A DNA stretch of 64,000 bases from Anisodus tanguticus (GCA_034509755.1 CM067555.1:20472142-20536141); one strand, 5' to 3'. Numbered from the stretch's first letter, positions 10,813-24,162 are shown. The notes: generated from the letters alone by a model not told the origin. Program-made: numbers and translations.

Positions 10813-12809
10813 ATGATTCTCGTTCAAAAGACAATTCAAGTCAACTGCCAGATGCATTCGCTGACCCAAAAGAGAATATATATTCCACCTGAAAATGCTC
10901 CAAATAGTATTAAACTCCTTGAAGGACAGAACCTATATGGTGGTAGACCTATCAATTCTAAAGATACAACTCCTTTAAGAAGGAGAGGAGCAAATGGTCA
11001 TAATAATAAGGCAAGTGATTTAAAAGAGTACCATGCCATAATATTTCATACAACCTTGAAATAGGTTGAGGTTCCTAAAAATAATAAAAATGAAGAGATC
11101 TCAATAAGTTATGTCTCCTCAAGAAAAATATGGAACCAAAATGATATAATTGTCGATAATATATTTGCCTATAATGTTGATGATGAAATAATTCAATAAA
11201 ATGAGGATCTTGAACCAAAATCTGTCGAGGAATATAGACAGAGATAATTTATTGGCCAAAATGGAAAGATGCAATTCAAATTGAATTAGCTTCGTTTGGA
11301 AATTGTGAAGTTTTCGGACCTATAGTCCGAACACCTGAAGGTATAAAGTCAGTGGGGGTACAAATGAGTTTTTGTGTGAAAATGAAATGAGAACATTTAA
11401 GTTGTAAGATATAAAGCACGACTTGTGGCACAAGAATTTTAGCAAAGACATGACATTGATTATATAGAGATATATTCTCCTGAGGTGGATGCAATCACCT
11501 TCAGATATCTTATAAATCTAGCAGTCCATGAAAAAAATGATATACATCTAATGGATGTTGTCACAACCTATTTATATGGCTCACTGGACAATCCCTAAAG
11601 GATTCAAAATGCCTGAAACATATAAAGATTCCCGGAAAACTTGTTCAATAAAGCTTCAAAAATCTTTATATAAATTAACACAATAAGGATGCATGTGGTA
11701 TAAGCGCCTAAGCGAATACCTATTGAAAGAAGGGTACAAAAATAACCCAATTTGTCCTTGTGTCTTTTTGAAAAGGTCTGGATATGAATTTGTCATAATA
11801 GTTGTATATGTTAATGACTTGAATATAATTGAAATTCCTGAAGTGCTTCCAAAGGCAGTAGAATGTTTTGGAAAGGAATTTAAAATGAAAGATCTTGGAA
11901 AGACAAAATTCCGTCTCAATCTACAAATTGAGCATTTTACAAATAGAATATTTTCCCATCAATCAACATATACTGAAAATATCTAAAAGATATTTTACAT
12001 GGATAAAATATATCCACTGAGTACTCCAATGGTTGTGTGATCACTTGATATTAATAAAGACCCATTTCAATCTTATGAAAATGATTAAGAGTTTGTTGGT
12101 GCTGAAATACCATATCTTAGTGCAATTAGGGCATTAATATATCTTGCCAGCAATTCTCGACCAGATATAACGTTCTCTGTAAGCTGATTAGCAAGATTTA
12201 TTTCTTCCCTAACAAGAAGACACTGAAATGGTATTATGCATATATTTGAGATACCTCTGAGAAACTCTTGATATGAGATTATTTTATTCAAATGAGTCAG
12301 ACTCACAACTAATTGGTTATGAAAATGCATGATATTTGTCTGACCCACATAAAGGTCAATCTCAAATAGGTTATTTGTTTACATGTGGAGGTACATCTAT
12401 ATCATGGTGTTCAACCAAACAAACTATGGTTGCTACTTCTTCAAATCATGTAGAGATAATAGCCATTTATGAAGCAAGTCAAAAATGTGTTTGGTTGATG
12501 TTAATAACTCAACACATCCAGAAAACATGTGGTCTTTCTTTGGAAAAGAATATTCCAACAACATTGTACGAAGACAATGATGCATGCATAGCTCAATTAA
12601 GAGGAGGATACATTAAATGAGACATGACAAAACACATTTTGCCAAAATTCTTTTTCACTCATGATCTTCAAAAGAAAGGAGAAATAATTGTTCAACAAGA
12701 TCGTTCAAGTGACAATTTAGCAGACTTGTTCACTAAGGCATTACCAACCTCAACATTTGAGAAGATGATATACAATATTGAGATGTGTCGTCTCCGAGAC
12801 ATTAAGTGA
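10813..12809 (+). pseudogene. Copia pol: integrase tail, RT and RNase H
   Basis: The first part includes YIPPENAPNSIKLLEGQNLY and GGRPINSKD, the linker between integrase and RT in copia elements. RT appears as MWYKRLSEYLLKEGY and FVIIVVYVNDLNII; the active-site box at 11807-11818 reads YVND in place of YVDD. The RNase H portion includes GGTSISWCSTKQTMVATSSN (near 12395-12450), YEDNDACIAQL (near 12570) and DNLADLFTKALPTSTF (near 12715). Several stops and frame changes separate these blocks. The last frame ends at 12809, about 200 bases before the LTR. Confidence 0.85.
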
Positions 12810-13016
12810 AGTTTTTATCAGGGGGGAGTAATACACGTTGTACCCTTTTTCTCTTAATCAAGGTTTTGTCCCATTGAGTTTTCCTTGATAAGATTTTTAA
12901 CGAGGAAACAAGTAATGTGTATCACAAGATATGTATACTCTTTTTCCTTCGCTAGAATTTTCCCCACCGAGTTTTTCTAATAAGGTTTTAACGAGGCACA
13001 TCATCTATGAACATCC

Positions 13017-13025
13017 AAGGGGGAG
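13017..13025 (+). other. Polypurine tract of truncated copia
   Basis: AAGGGGGAG lies directly before the TG that opens the 3' LTR. It is the expected primer for plus-strand DNA synthesis. Confidence 0.75.
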
Positions 13026-13403
13026 TGTTATGAAATCAATTATCTGGATGTCCACTACTGAAATATAATCTTCATTACTCCTCTCCATGATGTAGTTAAT
13101 TCTCCACTACTCCTCACCATTATGTGTAGTAATGACTATGTATCCCACTATGATAAATAATGGATGAAGTAATGACTAAGTATTCCACTATAGTAAATAG
13201 TGGGTGACCATAATCATAGAGGTCCATCTCTTTCACTATGTATTCTCTACTCTTATAAGATACCTCATTTAATATGCCTATAAAAGACATAGCATATGAG
13301 AAGTGAAAAATACACCAAGAAAGAAGAAGAAATAAGATATCCCTCTAAAGTTCCTTGTCTAAGATCTTTTACTTTGATTTACAATTCTATAATTTTTATA
13401 ACA
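13026..13403 (+). repeat. 3' LTR of truncated copia element
   Basis: The LTR is 378 bp. It opens TGTTATGAAATC and closes TTTTTATAACA, so the ends form a TGTTAT/ATAACA inverted repeat. A TATA box (CTATAAAAG) lies at 13278-13286. A run of related GTAGTAATGACTA motifs is visible near 13125-13180. Confidence 0.85.
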
Positions 13404-14628
13404 GAAACAAACTAATTACTATTTTTGTCTTTTTTGAAGGTGCTTTTTTTTTTTGGAAATTGAGCTTTACTTCTCTTTCCGTTCTAAATTTATATGGGTT
13501 TCTGATATTGTTGCACACGTAAATAGATCATTTGTTGAGAATATGGATGTCCCGAATAATCAAAAGGTGCAAAAGAGTATAGTTAATGTTGTGCTTTATA
13601 TTTATGAAGCTAAGACTTCGATCCCTAGGGGAATCAGGGGTAGAAATGGTTTTATAGTTCATCATGAAAAAACTATTTTCTTTTATTTAAATTATAAGAG
13701 GGCAAGAGATCTCATTTCTTCGAAATGAATGTCGTGTTTTGGTACAAATATTGAATAATTTAAAATCGAAGATTATTTGAAAATGATCAATTGATACATA
13801 AAAAACAGAGGATTTTCACTAACAGAAGAGTAACAAAGGAAATGATCAATGGATACATAAAAAACAGAGGATTCGAGAAACTACAGTATAGTATCACCTT
13901 AGTGTAGCTGAGAATAAAGCACGTCATATGTTCACTAGAAAGCTCTATTGCAAGTATTGTTGAGCAAAAAAATCAGTTTGAGCCTTTACATAGGTTGTGT
14001 TACTTCATTGAGCAAGAAAAGAATACATTTAGAAATATTATCTGCATCCTTTAGAAGATTGTATATTGATTGTGGAGATCAAAGGAATTCATCCACTTAT
14101 TTAAGGGTTCCAATTGATCGGTAATTCGTCGTTGTGATTGGAAGAGCTTCATTTCTCTGAGGAGATATTTGTAAGTGTCGTGTTCCAAACTTCCTCCTAG
14201 ACGTTATGGCCATTTTACATAAAATGTTGTCTATTTTGAAGTAACAGAAAAACATGTTCATAATACTGTCCTAGTAAAAAAAAACATATGTAAGTGATAC
14301 AAGGTTGAGATATTAATCATCACCACACCACCCTGGGTACAGGTTTGATGTAAAGGGTGGATGCGATTATGATAAGTAAGTTGACTAACTTTCACTCGGT
14401 AGAAATGTAGTCCTTTTCTCTTATGTTTATACCAGTTTATGAGTTTACCATATTATGATAATGCCTTTTGTTTAGGCCAGGTATTTTAGTTTCACTCCCA
14501 GTATAACATTTGCACTCAGTATGATGTTTGAAGGCATTGATGAGGAGAGTACATTATTTTAAGCAGTCGAAAATGTATATCAGTTTCTGTTGGATTTTAT
14601 TTACAATCTTGGCTTTTAATGCTTTAAG
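13404..14628. other. Unclassified host or older repeat sequence between two copia elements
   Basis: I recognise no gene here. One open frame at 13453-13728 (91 codons, plus strand) runs from a T-rich stretch and contains MDVPNNQKVQKSIVNVVLYI; I cannot assign a family. A 33-bp direct repeat (AATGATCAATTGATACATAA onward) occurs at 13782-13814 and again with one change at 13841-13873. The right end is the target site of the Tnt1-like copia element. Confidence 0.4.
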
Positions 14629-15207
14629 TGTGGGGTCCAACCCAAAGATATGGCATGAGGCTTTTTGAATTTATCCAACAGGCAAAATTATTTCATTCAT
14701 ACATAAATTTGGATTTTTCTCCTTAGTGATGATGTCATCAGTCACATCATTCTTTAGTGATAATGCCATCAATGATATCAATAGCAATTTTCAGCCTTTA
14801 AAAATAGAGCGCTTCCGTTAATTGTTATTTACATCAACAAAGAGAGAGAAAACATAAAAGTGGTGAAATATTTCATAGACGGTGTAAGAACAGAATTCGT
14901 GAAGGAAAAATAGAGTGTGAGCGATATTGTAGTAAGGTGGAAAAATCAAAAGAGAATTATTTATTTTGAGTGTGTAGTGGTCTTTGAAGTATGTATACTC
15001 ATGACTACATTGTGTAAAATTTCTTGCTATAGTGATATCAGTTGCTCCTCTTGTCCCATGGGTTTTCCCTTATTCAGAAGAGTTTTCACGTAAAAAATCT
15101 CGGTGTCATTACTTTCCTTTTTCTAGTTGATTAACCATAACTTAGTGTTCTGCAATTATCACTAATACCGTAAATATTATTTTTGTAGGTCTATTTTATT
15201 CCCAATA
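14629..15207 (+). repeat. 5' LTR of Tnt1-like copia
   Basis: It is about 580 bp, beginning TGTGGGGTCCAACCC and ending ATTCCCAATA. The primer site follows two bases later. It aligns along its full length with 42132-42707, including the paired GATGATGTCATCA-like motifs near 14725-14780 and the TTGATTAACCATAACTTAGT stretch near the end. The exact first base is uncertain because the two copies differ in the first four to six bases. Confidence 0.85.
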
Positions 15208-15209
15208 AG

Positions 15210-15222
15210 TGGTATCAAAGCC
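15210..15222 (+). promoter_or_regulatory. Primer binding site, tRNA-iMet type
   Basis: TGGTATCAAAGCC matches the initiator methionine tRNA complement (TGGTATCAGAGC) with one mismatch in the first twelve bases. It lies two bases after the LTR, as usual for plant copia elements. Confidence 0.8.
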
Positions 15223-15329
15223 AAGATTTTGTCTAAGTATGTTCTGTGGTTGCAACACAGACTGAACTTCTACATCAGAAAAGAGTTACCTTGGTCCCTG
15301 CTAATAAATAATATGTGTATTTGTGATAA

Positions 15330-16190
15330 ATGATCGAAGTCAACATTAGTAGAATGGTTACTTTGAGTGGTGTCAATTATGCCATTTGGAAGGGTAAAAT
15401 GGAAAATTTACTCAATGTCAAAATTTTTTATCAACTAGTCTTTGTCACTAAAAAGCCTGATAATAAATCAAATTAAGAGTGGAATATGTTACATAGAAAA
15501 GTTTGTGGCTTTATTAGTTAGTGGGTTGACGATAATGTGTTGAACCATATTTCTAGAGAGACACATGCTCGGACCCTATGGGAGCAACTTGAAAGTTTGT
15601 ATGCTTGGAAGACTGGAAACAACAAGATGTTCTTGATTAAGCAGATGTTGGGTTTAAAATACCTTGATGGTTCTCTGATGACAGATCATCTTAATAACTT
15701 TCAGGGGATCATGAACTAGTTATCTGCTATGGGCATTAAAGTTGATGAAGAAATTCAAGGTTTGTTTCTACTAGGTTCCCTACCAGATTCTTGGGAAACT
15801 TTTAGAACTTCATTGTCAAATTATGCTTTGGATGGTGTGATCTCTATGGATATTGTCAAGAGTAGTGCTTTAAATGAAAAAATGAGAAAAAATCTCAGGG
15901 TTCCTCCTCGTCAGATGTGCTGGTGACTGACTCTAGGGGGAGAAGCAAGAATCATGGGTTTCAAAACAGAGAACATAAAATAAGTAAATCTAGAGGCAGA
16001 ATTAAAGATATTGAGTGATATCGTTGTAGGAAGAAAGGGCACACAAAGAAGTTCTGCCGGATATTAAAGAAGGAGAACAGAGATAAGGAGTAAAAGAAAA
16101 AAGATGGAAATTGTGTGGCCACCGTCACTACAGAAGATCTTGTTATTATCCTTGATGCAAATCTGATAAATATTGCTTGTGATGAGTCAA
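15330..16190 (+). pseudogene. Gag of Tnt1-like copia, broken
   Basis: From the ATG at 15330 the frames read VTLSGVNYAIWKGKMENLL, then TLWEQLESLYAWKTGNNKMF, a Gag (UBN2-type) domain, and GLFLLGSLPDSWETFRTSLS. A zinc knuckle follows at about 16016-16057 (YRCRKKGHTKKFC), where the first cysteine codon is a TGA stop (16016-16018). Further stops lie near 15473, 15518 and 15718. Gag would package element RNA. Confidence 0.8.
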
Positions 16191-16195
16191 ATTGA

Positions 16196-17564
16196 GTTGT
16201 GGACAGTGGTTCCGTATCTCATGTGACATCAAGGAATGAGTTTTTCTCATCCTATACTCCAGTTGATTTTGGAACCTTGAGTATGGGTAATGAGACTGTC
16301 TCTAGGGTGGCTGGTATTGAAATAATTTATTTGGAAATTAATAATAGAACTAAACTAGTTTTGAACAATATGAAGCATGCACCTGACGTTTGTTTGCACT
16401 TGATATATGCTGGTGTTCTTGATGATGAAGGTATGTTAGTACGAATGGTGCTAGAAAGTGGAAACTCACTAAGGGTTCCATGATTGTGGCTCGTGGTACA
16501 AAGCGTCGTGGTCTATACTAAACTACAACTTCTACTTGTGCTAATATGGTGAATGCAGTTGAGAACGACATCTCTTCAATGTTATGGAACAAGAGGCTTA
16601 GTCACATAAGTGATAAATGACTCAATGTCCTGAGCAAGAAGAAATTATTGTTAAATTTTAAAAGTGCTAAATTAGAAAAGTGTGAGCGCTGCTTGGGTGG
16701 AAAACAAAATAGAGTCTCTTTCAAGAAAGACAGAGTTGCTTGAGTTAGTGCATTCAGATTTATGGGATCCTATGAAGACAGACTTTGGATGGTGCACTTT
16801 ACTTTGCTACATTTATTTATGATTTCTCAATAAAACTTTGGGTCTATGTCTTGAAGACTAAAGACCAGTTGTTGGGTGTCTTTATGCAGTTTCAAGCTTC
16901 AGTGGAAAGAGAAACTGGAAAGAAGCTGAAGTGTATCCGTACTGATAATGGTGGTGAATATTGTGGACTCTTTGACGAATACTGCAAGCAACAGGGTATC
17001 AGACATTAGAAGACTCTTCCTAAGACTCCTTAGCTTAATGGTTTGGCGGAGAGGATGAACAAGACCTTGATGGAAAGAGTCAGATGTTTGCTTTCTGAAG
17101 CAAAGTTGTCGAATTTCTTTTGGGGTGAGGCTTTATTGATTGCTGAACATGTTATTAACCTATCTCATGTTGTTGTTTTGCAAAGTGATGTTCCAAACAG
17201 AGTTTGGTATGAAAAGGATGTTTCCTATGACCATTTGAAAGTATTTGATTGCAAAGATGTTGTACATGTGCCTAAAGATGAGAGGTCAAACTTAGCTGCC
17301 AAGACAACACAGTGCATCTTCATTGGTTATGGCTTTGATGAGTTTGGTTACAAGATATATGATCCAGTTGATAAGAATGTTGTGAGAAGTCGTGATGTTG
17401 TATTCATGGAGGATCAAACTATTGAAGATATTGACAAAGCGGAGAAGCTAAAATCTTCAAATTCTTATGGTTTAGTTAATCTTGATCAAGTTCCTTATAC
17501 AAACATTGATGACATCGGTGGGATCGATAATGATGGTGATGCCGAGAATCATGTTCCAGATTGA
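16196..17564 (+). pseudogene. Copia protease and integrase
   Basis: Protease: VDSGSVSHVTSRNEF near 16199 keeps the D-S-G triad of copia proteases. A gag-pre-integrase segment follows (MLWNKRLSHISDK near 16580). The integrase core has LVHSDLWDPMKTDFG near 16745, FATFIYDFS, IRTDNGGEYCGLF near 16940, and AERMNKTLMERVRCLL near 17043. The D, D and E positions of the catalytic triad can be placed. The C-terminal linker is acidic (NIDDIGGIDNDGDAE). Stops at 16195, 17008 and 17032 and several frame changes disable it. The wording is close to the TNT 1-94 type of polyprotein. Confidence 0.85.
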
Positions 17565-17786
17565 CATATTGATATTAGTGGTGATTACTATGCTACTGTT
17601 CATGAGGTAGATGCTCCTACTCATGAAGTTGTTAATGAGTCAGATATTCCACTTAGGAGGTCTACTAGAGAACATATTCCTTCTTCCCGTTATTCTCCTA
17701 ATGATTATGTATTACTCACTGAAGGGAGAGAACCTGAATGTTATGATGAGGTCATGGAAAATGAGCACAAGGATCAATGGATTGAG

Positions 17787-20587
17787 TGTCACGACCCCTT
17801 TTAGGGATCGTGGTGGCACTTACATAATTTCCGCCGATAGGCGAACCACCCCCGAATCATTTACATGATATAATATATAAAAAAGCGGAAAGATAGCAAA
17901 ATACTATATAAATTGTCTTACGATATAAATGCAGAATGTAAGTCTAAGAAACGAACATAACCCACAAAATCTGGTCAATCATACAAGAGCACTAATAATC
18001 TGATACAAGTCTAAAAATCAAGACAACATAGGCCAAAATTGAATCCAATAACATAAGTATCTGAATATGTCTCTCGATCATAAGTAAAAGACAAGATAAG
18101 ATAAGAGTCTTCAAGGGAATGCCAGAGGTAGCATCTTTATACTGTAGTCGCAAAGTCTGGCCGACTAACACTTGCGCTCGCGAACTGTTAGTGAGAACTG
18201 TATCTGCATCAAGAAAGACGCAGCAAGCGTAGCATGAGTACATAACGTACCCCCATAGACATCATAGGTCGATAACGACAGAAGATATGCAAAAAGATAT
18301 AAATATCAAGTTGACATCAAATAGTCTTATACTAACAGTTTAATAATCCAGTTAATGTCACATTGTCCATAGAATAGTTCACAGAGTTCACATATCACCT
18401 TATTCAAGTAAAATGTCATAATTGTTTACATCATCCAATTCCAGAAGAGTTCAATAACAGTAATCCAAGTATCAAAAAGCAAATACAATCCATTCATATC
18501 CAAAATTCTAGCCAAGTCATCAACAATCAATCCAGAACCAAGTCTATCCACAGATAATCAATGAAATGATATATGTATGATATGAATGCAATGCATATGC
18601 CATGTACCTTTATCCTATAGTATACATGTGTTCAAAATTTTATTATGAACTGCACACCCATGGGGGACCCGCAAAGTCCATATACTCGTCCAGAATTTCT
18701 CTATGAACCCCAGCCCTTGGTTGTAATAACTGTTGCAGGAATACAACCCATAGCATCTATCATACCACTTTAATATTAATATCATTAGAACCATGAGTGT
18801 AGGAATGCAAACAACAACACAAGGAAATAATCATAATGTCGTGAGATGCAACCAAGTATAGAGATGAATATCACATGCTTTCAGAAATACATCACATATA
18901 ATCCAAGTACAATCATGATATCATATCAAAGCATGGGTGATGAATAAGAACAACAATAACAATTATGGGGACGATCCCACATAATGGCAATAAGCCTAAT
19001 CAATCAGCAATCTGAATCAGCTTAAGGTTGATTCCCCAATCGCACATCATCACAGTTCAACATTGGTACCCAGTCAAATGTTCATCACAACCATTTGAGT
19101 GGGACCCCCAAACACGCCCAATACCCTTAATATTTATAACTAATTACGTACTTCTATCGGAGTCTAGTGAAAGTAAACCATAATCTACCTCTGGGCCGAA
19201 CAGGAGTCTCGAACAGTCAAATATGTGCACTAGCCTTGCCCTTCCGCTGCGCCTTACGGTAATCAAAGTCCAATATGCATATATTATTCGTTAATATAAA
19301 GCTTACACATAACACAATGACTTAGTCCTAAAACAAATCAAAACTTCAAATACCAAGAAGCAATAACACACATTAGGTAATCATATCCTTAAGTTAATTA
19401 GAAACATATACTCATTTGGACCTTCAATTAAATAATTTAAGAAAATCACCAATTTGTAACCCTAGAATTTCCCCCAAATAAAAAAAATCTCTATAATCAA
19501 ATTAAACTTCACAACATGTTCCATCACTAATTTATAATAATTAAAGCAATCTAATCCATAAAATACCCTTAATCAAACTTTCAACTCTCTTAATCTCATA
19601 AGAACCTATAATTCATTTTCCCCAATTCATATGAATACTACAACACCATTAAAGGACCTTAAATTATGAAACCAAATCATAAAGGATAGAAACCTTTACC
19701 TCAGAGATGAATTCACTATTAATATTCAGAAAACCCTTTTTTGCTGCTCTAGGTTCGAGTAAAGCTTATTTTGGAAAAGTGGTTCGACCTAGGAATTTAA
19801 CTAGGTTTCCTGATCCAGCAATTCTACCCCAGCGGAATCAATTCTGCTGACATAGATTCACTCCCGTGAATAATGACCTTGCTAAGGTGCAGTCATTTGA
19901 TAGCTCGCCCCAACGCCATGGAAATCCCGATCACGCAGAGGCGCACTCGCCTTGTGGAAAATCTCTCTGCCAAGGAAGAAACTCAACAAAAGGTCACAAT
20001 CTGCTTCTACGAGCCAACCTCCATAGAGATGGACATGCAACAACGAACACAGTGTCGCCGAGGCAGACACCAGACACCAGTAACATGCAAACAAGGCTAA
20101 ACTTCCATCAAACACTCAAAACACTCTCAAGACCCCCCGAATACAAACCAGGCATGCTCGTCTAAGGTAAACAGTGCTAAAAACTCAGTCGTACCCTAGG
20201 ATTTCCAATTTAACCGAGATAAGACATACTTTTCTAAGGAATCTTCCAGAATAACCAAATATTCAAATATTACAAATAAGGCCACATAATACATTCGATT
20301 GTCTCGGGAAGTGAACCAATGACTTGACTAAGTAATAAATGACCATTCAGAACTATAGAAAGCGACAAAACTTGGAAATGAACCCATCTACTCAAAAGTC
20401 AACCTTGACTCAAACTAACAAACTCTAAGGTTCTTATTTTAGGGTTTTCATCCAAAACTCATATAAATGTCCCTCAAGATCCATGCCACCCATCCCCGCA
20501 CATCACAAACCTCATATAGAGACTACAGAAAAGATCAAATAAGAAAATAAGGGTCTTTAGCTAAAATTGATCGGACGAGTCATTACA
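17787..20587 (-). repeat. 3' LTR of Del/Tekay-like element
   Basis: The LTR is 2801 bp and aligns along its whole length with 25819-28688. The 5' LTR carries extra blocks near 26785-26865 and 27465-27510 that account for the 69-bp difference. Short open frames inside it (for example 17992-18243 and 19882-20115, minus) have weak counterparts in the other LTR and no recognisable domain. Confidence 0.9.
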
Positions 20588-20639
20588 TCAGATACTAATT
20601 AAACAAACGTTCATCCTCGAACAGATAGAAACGAATGAG

Positions 20640-22023
20640 GGAAACGTATTGAGAGTAGTAAACAAGTCAGGATATCGGCTCCATATATCAAACTCGGTAT
20701 CCAAGTCGCCTCCTCAACTGAACGATGCTTCCACTAAACTTTCAAAGCTATTGTCTTAGACCTCAACCTTCTCACCAGCCTATCTAAAATATCCACAAGC
20801 TCCGCTTCGAACCTCTAAATTTTGATCAAGCAATATAGAGTCCCACTAGATGATATAAGAACTGTCAGCATGATACTTCTTTATCATGGACACATGGAAA
20901 ACTAGATGGACGCATGAAAGACCTTGTGGCAGATCCAACTCATGTACCACAACCTCCCCAACCCTCTGAAGAATCTCAAAAGGTCGATAAACCTCAGACT
21001 CAACTTCCCTCTCTTACTGAACCTTACCACATCATTCATGGGTGAGACCTTCACTAGAACCCTATCACAGACCATAAACTCTAAGTCTTACCTCCCGGTC
21101 TGCATACTCTTTCTGCCTTCTATGTGCTTCCAGGAGCTTGTCCTGAATAACCTTCACTTTTTCTAAAAAAATCCCTCAATAAATAAGTACCCCAAGGATG
21201 TACCTCAAACACATCAAACCAACCAATGGGAGAACGATATCTCCTACCATATAAGGCCTCAAATGGTGTCATATCAATACTGGAGTGATAGTTGTTGTTG
21301 TATGCAAACTCTGGCAAAGGTAAGAACTGGTCCTAATGACCACCAAAATCAATCATGCAGGCTCGTAACATGTCCTTCGATACCTGAATAGTCAACTAGG
21401 ACTAACCGTCGGTCTGAGGGTGAAAAGCTGTACTAAGATCCAAGCGAGTACCTAACTCTTTCTGCAAAGTCCGCCAAAAATGCAAAGTAAACTGAGTACC
21501 CTAATTCGAGATGATAGAAATAGGAACCCCGTGAAGATGAACAATCTCATGAATGTAGATCTTAGCCAACTTCTTTGCATTATAAGACGTTCAGACCAGA
21601 ATGAAATGCGCGGACTTGGTCAATCTATGAACAATGACCCATATAGCATCAAACTTGCCCAAGGTCTTTGGCAACCCAACAACAAAATCCATGGCAATTC
21701 TCTCCCACTTTCACTTAGGAATGGGCATCCTCTTAGACACACAACTGGGTTCGTTGGTGCTCATACTTGACTTGCTGACAATTTTGACACCCAGACACAA
21801 ACTCAACAATGTCTCTCTTCATCCTCCCCCACCAATAATATTGTCTCAAGTCATGATATATCTTAGTAGCACCTGAATGAATCAAATATCTAGAGCTATA
21901 GGCCTCTTTCATAATCAATCTCATCGAATCACCAACTCTAGGAACACATAATCTACCTTTGATATTCGAAACCCCCTTGTCATCAATCATAGCCTCATTG
22001 GCTTCACCACTCATCACCTTATC
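20640..22023 (-). pseudogene. Integrase with C-terminal chromodomain
   Basis: On the minus strand the zinc region reads HSGATKIYHDLRQYYWWG followed by FVSGCQNCQQVKYEHQ (about 21900-21770). The core is damaged but includes MPEFAYNNNYHSSIDMTPFE near 21315-21250. The C-terminal end (about 20790-20680) reads LDRLVRRLRSKTIALKV, a stop, then WKHRSVEEATW, a chromodomain remnant that keeps both aromatic-cage tryptophans. In chromoviruses this domain steers integration toward marked chromatin. Confidence 0.8.
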
Positions 22024-23640
22024 TCAAAATTTACACAACTTTTCATCATTATACTGGTGGGTCCGAATCTGATCTAAAAGAGACGACCTCACCTCAACAC
22101 AAACCAGAATCTTACCCAGATCTGAAATATCAAGCCTCACAAAATGGTTGGCCAAAGACTGGACATCCAATGCCAATGGACGCTTAGATACGATTAAATG
22201 AGCTAAACTCCCCATTCTGATTACCTTTTGGCTCAAGGCATCCGCCACCACATTGGCCTTGTCTGGATGGTACAAAATAGTCATGTCATAATTTTTTAAC
22301 AACTCCACCCACCGACGTTGTGTAGAATTCAAATCTATCTGATTAAATATGTGTTGAAGACTGCGGTGGTAGGTATATACCTTACAATGGACACCATAAA
22401 TATAATGTCTCCAAATCTTCAAAGCAAACACAACAGTAGCAACTCTATGTCATGAACAGAGTGATTCTTCTCGTGCATCTTCAACTGCCTTGATGCATAA
22501 ACAATTACGTTACCCTAATACATCAACATACAGCCCAACTCGATCCTCGAAGCATCAAAATATACGATAATGTCCTTCCCCTCCACCGAAAGGGACAAAA
22601 TCGAGGTTGTGGTCAAAAGAGACTTGAGCTTTTGAAACCTCTCATCACACTCGTCGGACCACTGGAACAGTACCTCATTCTGGGTTAAACACATCAAATG
22701 AGAAGTAATAGAAGAGAATCTCTTGATGAATTGGCAATAGTAGCTAGCAAGACACATAAAACTCTGAATCTCTGTCATAGAAGTCGATCTAGGCCACTCC
22801 CTGACTACCTCTATCTTCTTAGGATCAACCATAATACCCTCCTTGAACACCACGCGTCCTAAGAATGCCACTGAACTCATCAAAAACTCGTAATTCAAGA
22901 ACTTAGCGTATAACGTATTTGCCTTTAATAACCCAAGAACCACTATCAGATGCCGCTCATGGTCCTCACCACTCTTTGAATAGATCAAGATGTCGTCAAT
23001 GAATAAATCACAAAAGAATCTAAATATGACTAAATATCCCATTCATCAAGTGCATGAATGTTGTAGGGGCATTAGTAAGCCCAAATGACATAACTAGGAA
23101 CTCGTAATGACCATAATGAGTCCGGAAAGCCATCTTGGGAACATCCTCGGCTCGAATCTTCAACTGGTGATACCCGAACCTCAAGTCAATTATCAAAAAC
23201 ACCATAACACCCTGAAGCTGGTCGAACATGTCATTAATACGAGGAATCATATACTTGTTTCTAGTAGTGACCTTGTTAAATTATCTGTAATCAATACACA
23301 TATGCATGGTGTCATCCCTCTTCTTCATGAACAAGAAAAGAGCATCCCATGGAGATACAATCGATTGAATGAAGCCATTACTCAATAAATCTTGAAGCTG
23401 CTCCTTCAACTCTATAAGTTTTGCCAGAGACATACAGTACGGAGGAATGGAAATGGGTCGAGTACCCAACTCAAGATCAATATAGGTCAATATCTTTATT
23501 TGGCCGCATACCCGGTAAATCAGAAGGGAAAACCTCAACAAGCTCACTAACTACCGAGAACAGACTCAAGGGAAGGAGTCTCCACACTCGTATCTCGAAT
23601 ATGAGAAAGATAGCCAGACAACCCTTGGTTACCAACTTCC
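22024..23640 (-). pseudogene. Reverse transcriptase and RNase H of Del/Tekay-like element
   Basis: RT blocks on the minus strand are LIELKEQLQDLLSNGFIQ (near 23430), IDLRFGYHQLKIRAED (near 23180), THYGHYEFLVMSFGLTNAPT (near 23110) and the active site FIDD at 22992-23003, intact. The RNase H part includes VYFDASRIELGCMLM (near 22560-22515), VYTYHRSLQHIFNQ (near 22380) and YHPDKANVVADALSQK (near 22270-22220), with the usual terminal Asp. Frame breaks near 23020, 23280 and 22440 divide it. Confidence 0.85.
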
Positions 23641-23699
23641 TAGCTCAGATGAAAGAGATGATCTTCTTAGGAGCAGGGCTGGGAGCGCCCATCCACTCT

Positions 23700-24162
23700 A
23701 ACCTCGGAAGACTAGGCATAACTAATGTGACTGTCTTGGCATGAAAGTCCAAAATTGCGTGGTATGATTATAGCCAATCTATTCCCAAAATAATATAAAA
23801 GTCAACCATGTCTAACATGATAAAATCTACCCAGGTATCGTACCCCATAAAAGTAACCACACGCATACGATAAACTCTATCTACAATCACATAATCAGCA
23901 ACCGTTGTGGACACATGAATAGGGATATCAAGCATATCACACCACATATCCAAATTAGCAGAAAAGAGACAGACAAATATAAGAATGTAGACCCTAGATC
24001 AAATAGAGTTGAAGTAGACCGGTGACAGACTGAGATGATACCAGTGATAATCACATCAGATGCCTCAGTCTCAGGCCTACAAAAAAGCATAGTAATGAGT
24101 GCATCCTACATTAGACGGAGTACCCTTCTGGCCACCTCGACCTGAATGAGCTCCATCTCTCC
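23700..24162 (-). pseudogene. Aspartic protease of Del/Tekay-like element
   Basis: The minus-strand reading gives ASDVIITGIISVCHRSTSTL followed by FDLGSTFLYLS (about 24060-23960); DLGS stands where the D-(S/T/P)-G-S active site belongs, shifted by one residue type. A second frame continues VADYVIVDRVYRMRVVTF and ends FYIILGIDWL near 23770, the conserved protease end (ILGMDWL in relatives). Confidence 0.75.

Larger units (their letters stand above)
10668..13403 (+). mobile_element. Ty1/copia element, 5' half cut off
   Basis: The plus-strand copia sequence starts abruptly at the LTR edge of the gypsy element and runs through the integrase tail, RT and RNase H to a polypurine tract (13017-13025) and a complete 3' LTR (13026-13403). 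The gypsy element therefore inserted into this copia copy, and the missing 5' half should lie left of the window. A GAAAC follows the LTR at 13404-13408 and may be its target duplication. Confidence 0.8.

Noticed and set aside
13453..13728. 91-codon plus-strand frame
   Set aside because: No recognised domain, T-rich start, no splice or context support; noted within the gap entry only.
14620..14628. Target duplication of the Tnt1-like copia (TTAAG against AGAAG)
   Set aside because: Only three of five bases agree and the LTR start is uncertain by several bases.
19866..20165. Open frames inside the long LTR (also 27959-28252)
   Set aside because: They lie within LTR copies, differ in frame between copies and show no known domain.
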